Assembly (NCBI GenBank): GCA_012797715.1
Contig: JAAZOO010000338.1
Coordinates: forward strand, 1 to 6,458
Source: Geobacteraceae bacterium
Lineage (GTDB): Bacteria > Desulfobacterota > Desulfuromonadia > Geobacterales > Geobacteraceae
Direction: 5' to 3'
DNA length: 6,458 bases
Below the pieces are notes generated by a model, which did not search any database, was not told where the DNA came from, and saw nothing but the letters and a program-made list of their open reading frames with translations. Positions within the stretch are counted from its first letter, which is position 1; each line of letters begins with the position of its first letter. Of this stretch, positions 1 to 5,160 are shown in pieces. Made by a program: the position numbers and the translations under genes.

Positions 1-2
1 GG

Positions 3-173
3 CAATCGGTCGCATGGATGGATCGGGGAGACTGTCAACGGGCCCTCCGCGGATTCTCCCTGTTCCTGAAGAAATATCCCGATTCAACCCTTGCGCCCGA
101 TGTCCGCCTCCACCGCGCCGATTGTTACCTCCGGCTTTCCGGCACGCCCGACACCCGCGACCTGCCCCGGTGA
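3..173 (+). CDS. C-terminal end of a TPR-like protein (5' end outside window)
   Basis: The frame is open from the left edge and closes with TGA at 171-173, giving 56 residues. The segment reads ...CQRALRGFSLFLKKYPDST then LAPDVRLHRADCYLRL. This has the helix-turn-helix spacing of a tetratricopeptide repeat: an ALxxFxxFLxxYPdSxLApd first helix and turn, then an AxxYLxL second helix. The FxxFLKKYPxS pattern is typical of YbgF/CpoB- or BamD-like TPRs, which act as periplasmic or envelope scaffolds. About 17 residues follow the last repeat (SGTPDTRDLPR). An in-frame ATG at 18 has no visible Shine-Dalgarno and would cut into the repeat, so the true start is to the left. A separate promoter follows 163 nt later, so it need not be cotranscribed with the pilus genes. 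TPR assignment is fairly safe; specific function is unknown. Confidence 0.72.
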   Translation, partial: QSVAWMDRGDCQRALRGFSLFLKKYPDSTLAPDVRLHRADCYLRLSGTPDTRDLPR

Positions 174-335
174 AGAGCTTCGGCAGACGGTTCACTTCCC
201 TCCGACCCCCGAGAAATCACCGGAGAACCAGCTTGCGGATCCGGATTCGCCGCACCTCGCCTCCTGCATGCGCAATCACGGTGCCGGCCCCGTTTGGGCT
301 GATGCAAGAACAGTTTTGGATATATCGCAAAGCGA
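174..335. other. Intergenic spacer after the TPR gene, no gene seen
   Basis: No frame here gives a convincing protein. A weak stem-loop can be drawn at 234-254 (TGCGG / CCGCA, 11-nt loop), but no T-run follows, so I do not call it a terminator. Base composition shifts from GC-rich at the left to AT-rich from about 300 onward, as expected for a promoter region. Confidence 0.5.
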
Positions 336-365
336 TTGACAATCCAATGCTTATCATGTGAATAT
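336..365 (+). promoter_or_regulatory. Candidate sigma70-type promoter for the pseudo-receiver/pilB operon
   Basis: A perfect -35 hexamer TTGACA lies at 336-341. After 18 nt comes GAATAT (360-365, 3 of 6 matches to TATAAT), preceded by a TGn extended -10 (TG at 357-358). The region is distinctly AT-rich against its GC-rich surroundings. Initiation would fall near 372, leaving a leader of about 15 nt before the ATG at 387. Hexamer match and position are seen directly; promoter activity is inferred. A better-looking -10, TATCAT at 352-357, sits too close to this -35 to pair with it. Confidence 0.55.
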
Positions 366-376
366 ACACACAATTC

Positions 377-382
377 GGGGAA
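377..382 (+). promoter_or_regulatory. Ribosome binding site deciding the ATG 387 start
   Basis: GGGGAA lies 4 nt before the ATG at 387. The only other in-frame start upstream, TTG at 336, overlaps the -35 box and has no Shine-Dalgarno. ATG 387 is therefore preferred. Confidence 0.55.
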
Positions 383-386
383 TTCC

Positions 387-1595
387 ATGCTCAATATATT
401 CATCATTTCAAATGATACGCGCATCGAAAAGCTCGTAGAGTTTTTCCAGCCGTTTTTCAAGACGAAAATACGTCGAGCGGGCGACTTCGATCAGGGTCTG
501 CAGGAGGTTTTCGAAAACCGGCCGTCCGTGGTTTTCATTCAGAGCAGCATCGGCAGCGTCTCCGGTGAGACGATTGCGCGACATATCAAATCCCTCCTCG
601 GCACGGCCTCCCCGAGAATCGTTTTCCTGGGGGAAGAGGGAGAAAAGGCTGCGAGAAAGGCTTCCTGGTGGGACAACTGGATTGGCGTCGGCGACTCCGA
701 ACAGAAATTGCGCGAGGATTTCTGCAAGATCCTGCACGATTACTTTCCTGCCGACTGGAGCGAAATTTCCCGGGAAATGGAGAAGCCGGGCCAGCCTCCG
801 CCGGAGCCGGGAACCGGTTTCGAGGTATTCCGCTTTCAGGAAGACGAAGAGGCACCGGCCCGGCCCGGCCGCGCAGCCTCTTCCCATGCCACGCCCGCCC
901 AGAGTGCCGCTCCGGAACTCTCTGTGGAAAGGTCCGACGGGACGCACCCGGACCAGGAACACCTCGCCCAGGATGAAGAGCTTCCCTTCGAGGTCTTCCC
1001 GGCCGACACCGCACTCCCCCGCGAGTCCCGGCCGACGCTCGGCTTTCCCCACCGGAAAAAGCGGACGTCCCTCATCGTACCCCTCGGTCTTCCCCTTCTT
1101 GCCCTGCTTGCTATCGCCGGGGCATGGCTCTTCATCCGGAACAGGGCGGACATGCGGCCACCGGAACAAACCGCTACCAGTCCCGCAGCAGGCGCCGGGC
1201 AGCGGCAGATAGCTTCGCCACACCCTTCTCCGCCGGCGGCGTCGCCCACGCTGCCTTCCTTTATCAGACGGGAATGGCTGGATGCCGCATACTCCGCGTC
1301 ACATGCGGGATGGGAGCGGTATCTCGCACCAGACCTGGATATCAGACTGTTCCGGGAGAACGGCGCGCTCAAGGCCCTGCAAATCATCGCGCGGGACAAC
1401 GGCCGTATCACCGACGGCCATCTCGCCTCGATACTGGGAGAGTTCGGCCTCCGGCGGCCGCCCACAGCAGCCGCTGTGGAGAATAAGGACGGGGTGCTGA
1501 TCGAAAGAACCCTGCTTGCGGAAAAGACCGAACTCGTGGTCTACCGGAGCGGGGAAGACAAACGGATTCAGGCATGTGTCCTGGCTTTTCCGTGA
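387..1595 (+). CDS. Membrane-anchored pseudo-receiver protein of unknown function
   Basis: With the ATG at 387 this is 402 residues. Residues 1-120 look like a CheY-type receiver fold (MLNIFIISND... PSVVFIQSSIGSVSGE... PRIVFLGEE). Where the phospho-acceptor Asp should end strand 3 the sequence reads VVFIQSS, and the N-terminal acidic pair is reduced to one D, so phosphorylation looks unlikely. Residues about 125-222 are a Pro/Ala/Glu-rich linker with two FEVF motifs (145-148 and 201-204). Basic HRKKR (222-226) precedes one hydrophobic helix at about 229-250, consistent with a cytoplasmic N-terminus and periplasmic C-terminus. A second Pro/Ala-rich linker (255-292) leads to a C-terminal domain (about 293-402, with GWERYLAPDLDIRLFRENG) that I do not recognise. 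It heads an apparent operon with an exported protein and a PilB-type ATPase, suggesting a role in regulating or positioning that motor (inference). Receiver resemblance is by eye; another Rossmann-like fold is possible. Confidence 0.7.
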   Translation: MLNIFIISNDTRIEKLVEFFQPFFKTKIRRAGDFDQGLQEVFENRPSVVFIQSSIGSVSGETIARHIKSLLGTASPRIVFLGEEGEKAARKASWWDNWIGVGDSEQKLREDFCKILHDYFPADWSEISREMEKPGQPPPEPGTGFEVFRFQEDEEAPARPGRAASSHATPAQSAAPELSVERSDGTHPDQEHLAQDEELPFEVFPADTALPRESRPTLGFPHRKKRTSLIVPLGLPLLALLAIAGAWLFIRNRADMRPPEQTATSPAAGAGQRQIASPHPSPPAASPTLPSFIRREWLDAAYSASHAGWERYLAPDLDIRLFRENGALKALQIIARDNGRITDGHLASILGEFGLRRPPTAAAVENKDGVLIERTLLAEKTELVVYRSGEDKRIQACVLAFP

Positions 1596-1703
1596 GCTCC
1601 GCAAGCGGATTCTCGTCCGCAACGGTATCGCCGCCAGCACCTTGGGGCGGCTGTCCGGGCACGCACCATCACCCCTATCACTCATAACGAGGGAGAACGT
1701 ATC
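1596..1703. other. Intra-operon spacer with a possible RNA hairpin
   Basis: This 108-nt gap separates the pseudo-receiver gene from the exported-protein gene. A stem-loop can be drawn at 1630-1651 (GCCGCC / GGCGGC, 10-nt loop), and a smaller one lies just upstream (GCGGA / TCCGC). Neither is followed by a T-run, so they are not intrinsic terminators. They could affect mRNA stability or be chance in GC-rich DNA. I see no promoter. Confidence 0.3.
1689..1695 (+). promoter_or_regulatory. Ribosome binding site supporting a GTG start at 1704
   Basis: GAGGGAG stands 8 nt before GTG 1704. The protein begun there opens directly with a signal peptide, which supports this non-ATG start. Confidence 0.65.
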
Positions 1704-3143
1704 GTGATTCACATCCCCAGAAGGTGGCATACCGCGCTCTTCTCTATTCTCGCGGCATTCCTCGTGGACCCGGCCCTTTCCTACGCTCTGGACCCCCGAT
1801 TTGAGATCGACACGAAAACGCTCCGCCCCCGAAGCGCACAACCGGCGCCCGCCACACCGCGACCCGGAACCCCAGAGAAGACTCCGTCTGCCGGTGCCAA
1901 ACACGCGCGCGCTGCCAGGGAAACCGCTCACGCATCCGGCCCTGCCGGGCAGTCCCGCTCTTCCGGGACGTCCTCTCCCCGACCAAAAGCACGCGCCCTT
2001 TCCTTCCGGAAAGGAAAACGAGCCCCCTCCCGCACGGCTGCTCCGGACCGAAGCATGTTCCCGACGGGATACCCTACCCTACGGATGACGGCGTCTCCCC
2101 CCCTGGGCAGCGAGGCTCTCCGGCTCACGGATACTGTCTGGAGCCGCATCATGGCGGGCGAAGAGACCCGCAGAACGCCCTTGCGGGTGGAAGGGGGAAA
2201 CTTCTCCCTTTCGTTGGACCCGGAACGCTACCCCCTCCTTCCCGCCGCCGACGGAGGAAAGATACTCATCGATGCCGAAGGTGCCCTTCCGCCCTATGTA
2301 AAGGAGATACTCAGGGAAAAGGAGCCGGATCTCAGAATCGTGGCGGAGGCGCCGGGTAATGTGAGGAGATTTTTCTCGGCGCTCCTGGGCGCGGCCCGCT
2401 TCTACTCCGTTGAAGAGGATTTCACCGTCCAGCTGGGAACGGATCCCAAAGTAACCGTGACCTCGGATTTCAAGATTGAGAAAAACCAGGAAAGTCTCAT
2501 GAACAACGACATCTTTCTGGTAAACGTGTCCCGGGACCGAGGGGGTGTGCCCCCCTCGCTGGCCGCGCGCCTGGAAAGGGAAGGGTTCCATGTTATCGAA
2601 CTGTTCCCCGACTCCCGGACCGCCACGCCGGCGGCCCGTCATGTTCTCTACAGCATTACCTCCGAGAATCAGCAGGGCATCGTGGACGCCATCCTTGCGG
2701 CATTTTCCTTCACCCCGCTCCGGGACAGAAACATCCAACTGGATGACGGCTCCATGAGCGGGGTCAGCCTGTCCGTGCGGGCGGACCGCATCCTTGAGGC
2801 GGACGGAAAGACGGTGCTGCTCTCCTTCAGCGACGCAGACCCTGTTCAGTATACCCTGTTCAGGCTGCTTCAGCTGAAGGGGTACCGGGTCGTGACCATC
2901 CATCCCGCCGACGATTTCAGGAAGATCGCCGAAAAGGTGCTGTCCGCTCTGAACATTTCCGCCTCATTCGGAATGCACCATCTTGGCGGGCTCCCCGAAA
3001 CGCCCGTCGACGTACAGATGTCCGGATTCCTTGCACGGACAAGGGACGGAAGCGGAGGGAATACCCTGCTGACCAACGTGGGAATCGATTCTCTGATCCG
3101 GGAAATGGCGGGCTTCAAGGGGTACTCGGTCATCGACAGGTAA
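1704..3143 (+). CDS. Predicted exported protein with basic Pro-rich linker and repeated alpha/beta units
   Basis: 479 residues from GTG. The N-terminus has basic residues (RR at 6-7), a hydrophobic stretch (about 11-21) and a plausible signal peptidase I site after ALSYA (residue 28), so it is probably periplasmic. Residues about 36-130 are low-complexity, rich in Pro, Ala, Arg, Lys and Ser, strongly basic and probably disordered. The folded part (about 135-479) contains three similar strand-helix-strand segments: ILIDAEGALPPYVKEIL to IVAEAP (187-217), IFLVNVS ... PPSLAARLEREGFHVIEL (270-302) and VLLSFSDADPVQYTLFRLL to YRVVTIHPADD (371-404). I do not recognise the family and see no catalytic motif. 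It lies 108 nt after the pseudo-receiver gene and 27 nt before the PilB-type gene, so it probably serves the same envelope machine, for example as a periplasmic partner of the C-terminal domain encoded upstream (inference). The signal peptide call is good; function is unknown. Confidence 0.75.
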   Translation: MIHIPRRWHTALFSILAAFLVDPALSYALDPRFEIDTKTLRPRSAQPAPATPRPGTPEKTPSAGAKHARAARETAHASGPAGQSRSSGTSSPRPKARALSFRKGKRAPSRTAAPDRSMFPTGYPTLRMTASPPLGSEALRLTDTVWSRIMAGEETRRTPLRVEGGNFSLSLDPERYPLLPAADGGKILIDAEGALPPYVKEILREKEPDLRIVAEAPGNVRRFFSALLGAARFYSVEEDFTVQLGTDPKVTVTSDFKIEKNQESLMNNDIFLVNVSRDRGGVPPSLAARLEREGFHVIELFPDSRTATPAARHVLYSITSENQQGIVDAILAAFSFTPLRDRNIQLDDGSMSGVSLSVRADRILEADGKTVLLSFSDADPVQYTLFRLLQLKGYRVVTIHPADDFRKIAEKVLSALNISASFGMHHLGGLPETPVDVQMSGFLARTRDGSGGNTLLTNVGIDSLIREMAGFKGYSVIDR

Positions 3144-3170
3144 GCCGGAACGAATCTTGGGGAAGAACCG

Positions 3171-5102
3171 ATGTCGCAGAAGAAACTGGGAGAAATCCTT
3201 GTCGAAAACAACCTGATTACCGAACAGCAGCTCCATGAGGCCCTTGAACTGCAGAAGATCTCGCCGGGGGAGGCCATCGGCAGACTTCTGTGCAGGCTCG
3301 GGTTTCTTCGGGAGTCCGACCTCAACTACATCCTGGAGCAGACAGGGAAACGGAAGAAGCTGGTCGACATCCTGCTGAAGGAAAAGATTGTCGACGAGAA
3401 CAGACTGGAAGAGGCCCGGACCAGGAGCAGAAAAGACGGGACTTCCCTGGAAAAGGCCCTCATCAAGCTCCAGTACGTGACCGAGGAGCAGCTTGCCAGG
3501 GCGATCTCCTCCCAGTATGACCTGCCGTTCGTTTCCCTGGAAAACATGAACATCGATGCGGAGCTTGCCCGGTTCACCAACGCAAGCTATGCGCAGAAAC
3601 AGCGCATCGTCCCCGTTTCCAAGATCGGGAGCACCCTCACCCTGGCCATGGCCCACCCCATCAGGCTCCACGAGCTGAAAGAGCTGGAGACCGCGACGCG
3701 CCTGAAGATCATTCCGGTCATCGCCCGCGAATCGGAGATCGTGACTGCACAGCAGCGTCTGTACCGCTCCCTCCCGGCGCAAAGTCAGGAGGAGAGCGAG
3801 GAAACCGCCCTCGATATCCCGGACAGCATCGCTGAGATACTCACCAGGACCGAATTTGCCGATGAACCCGACGTGGAGGACGAGGTCAAGAAGGTTACGG
3901 AGCGGGACAGCGTCATCGTGAAGCTGGTGAACAAGATCATCTACGACGCCTACCACCGCAGGGCCTCGGATATCCATATCGAGCCGTATCCCGGGAAAAA
4001 CGACATCCTGGTCAGGATTCGTGTGGACGGCCAGTGCAAACTGTACCAGAGGATCCCCTACAAATATAAATACGCAATTCCGTCCCGCATCAAAATCATG
4101 TCCGAACTGGATATCGCGGAACGGAGGAAGCCCCAGGACGGGAAGATCAACTTCAAGAAGTTCGGACCCATCGACGTGGAGCTGCGGATCGCCACCATGC
4201 CCACGGTAGGGCAGCTTGAAGATGTGGTCATCCGGATACTCCACACCGGAGACCCCATTGCCTACGAGGATCTGGGCATCAGCCCGAGAAACAGGGAGGT
4301 TTTCGAAAGGGCCATCACACGGCCCTACGGACTGATCTTGGTGGTGGGTCCCACCGGCTCCGGCAAGACAACGACTCTCCATTCGGCGATCGCCAGGATA
4401 AACCTCCCGGAGACGAAAATCTGGACCGCGGAGGACCCCGTGGAGATCACGCAGAAGGGTCTGCGCCAGGTGCAGGTGAATCCCCGCATCGGGCTCACGT
4501 TCGCCGCGGCGCTGCGATCCTTTCTGCGCCTGGATCCGGACATCATTATGGTGGGCGAGATGCGCGACGAGGAAACCGCTTCCATAGCCGTTGAAGCATC
4601 CCTGACCGGCCACCTGGTTCTCTCCACCCTTCACACCAATTCCGCGCCCGAGACCGTGACCAGGCTCCTGGAAATGGGCCTCGATCCGTTCAGCTTCTCC
4701 GATTCCCTCCTCTGCATCCTTGCGCAACGCCTGGTGCGCAGGTTGTGCAGGGAGTGCAAGAGGGTATTCAGGCCCGACACAGGCCAACTGGAAGAGATTA
4801 TCAATGAATACGGGGCCGAACAGTTCGCCGCCACCGGCCTGAATCCGGATGAGTTGCTGATTGCGGAGCCGGTCGGCTGCGAGGCGTGCGACAACACCGG
4901 CTACCGGGGCAGGCTCGGCATCCATGAACTGCTCGACTGCAACGACAGAATGAAAAACCTCATTAAGAAAAAGCCGGAAACGGACGAGATACGGAGATGC
5001 GCCATGGCGGACGGGATGACCACCCTCAAGCAGGACGGTATCCTGAAGGTATTTCAGCAGCTCACCGATATCCACGAAGTCCGGCGCATCTGCATCCGGT
5101 AG
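3171..5102 (+). CDS. pilB: PilB/GspE-family type IV pilus or type II secretion assembly ATPase
   Basis: A hexameric cytoplasmic AAA-like ATPase expected to power pilus extension or pseudopilus assembly at the inner membrane. All core motifs are present: Walker A GPTGSGKT (393-400), Asp box AEDPVE (420-425), Walker B DPDIIMVGEMRD (455-466), His box TGHLVLSTLHTN (479-490) and a zinc-type tetracysteine (C526/C529 and C570/C573) as in PilB and GspE, but not PilT. The N2-type domain (about 245-385, ASDIHIEP at 265-272) precedes the motor. The N-terminus has two consecutive MshEN-type helical pairs (about 4-57 and 62-115), the second followed by the usual alpha/beta part (about 116-198). At 643 residues it exceeds typical PilB by about one such pair. 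Start: ATG 3171 with GGGGAAG at 3159-3165, 27 nt after the preceding stop, so translated in the same operon. Family certain; PilB versus GspE cannot be settled without the pilin and platform genes. Confidence 0.95.
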   Translation: MSQKKLGEILVENNLITEQQLHEALELQKISPGEAIGRLLCRLGFLRESDLNYILEQTGKRKKLVDILLKEKIVDENRLEEARTRSRKDGTSLEKALIKLQYVTEEQLARAISSQYDLPFVSLENMNIDAELARFTNASYAQKQRIVPVSKIGSTLTLAMAHPIRLHELKELETATRLKIIPVIARESEIVTAQQRLYRSLPAQSQEESEETALDIPDSIAEILTRTEFADEPDVEDEVKKVTERDSVIVKLVNKIIYDAYHRRASDIHIEPYPGKNDILVRIRVDGQCKLYQRIPYKYKYAIPSRIKIMSELDIAERRKPQDGKINFKKFGPIDVELRIATMPTVGQLEDVVIRILHTGDPIAYEDLGISPRNREVFERAITRPYGLILVVGPTGSGKTTTLHSAIARINLPETKIWTAEDPVEITQKGLRQVQVNPRIGLTFAAALRSFLRLDPDIIMVGEMRDEETASIAVEASLTGHLVLSTLHTNSAPETVTRLLEMGLDPFSFSDSLLCILAQRLVRRLCRECKRVFRPDTGQLEEIINEYGAEQFAATGLNPDELLIAEPVGCEACDNTGYRGRLGIHELLDCNDRMKNLIKKKPETDEIRRCAMADGMTTLKQDGILKVFQQLTDIHEVRRICIR

Positions 5103-5156
5103 TCGGGGCATCCCGACCCCGACCGGAACCCCGGGATAGCCGCTCCCCGGTATCCC
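5102..5156. terminator. Convergent-gene hairpin region, possible bidirectional terminator
   Basis: Between two converging stop codons there is a 7-bp GC-rich stem GTCGGGG (5102-5108) / CCCCGAC (5117-5123) with an 8-nt loop. It begins at the last base of the pilB stop, and an alternative 6-bp version closes at 5112-5117. A second inverted repeat GGGATA (5133-5138) / TATCCC (5151-5156) follows, competing with CCGGG / CCCGG inside it. No T-run is present on either strand, so intrinsic termination is uncertain; the convergent position makes some terminating role plausible. Confidence 0.4.
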
Positions 5157-5160
5157 TCTC

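Noticed and set aside
280..310. Possible sigma54 promoter (GG...GC-like spacing near TTTGGGCTGATGCAAG)
   Set aside because: The GG and GC dinucleotides do not have the 10-nt spacing and flanking match of TGGCAC-N5-TTGC.
14..361. 115-codon open frame on the plus strand
   Set aside because: Overlaps the TPR gene end in another frame. Its translation is Pro/Arg-rich without protein-like patterning, and it runs into the promoter.
336..386. TTG at 336 as start of the pseudo-receiver gene
   Set aside because: The TTG is part of the TTGACA -35 box, has no Shine-Dalgarno, and would add 17 residues that do not fit the receiver-like first strand beginning MLNIFII.
408..1223. 271-codon open frame on the minus strand
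   Set aside because: Antisense shadow of the pseudo-receiver gene; Gly/Arg-rich translation with no recognisable motif or start signal.
2964..5111. 715-codon open frame on the minus strand
   Set aside because: It lies antisense to the pilB-type gene, whose motifs are unmistakable. GC-rich third positions keep the opposite frame open, and its translation shows no domain signature.
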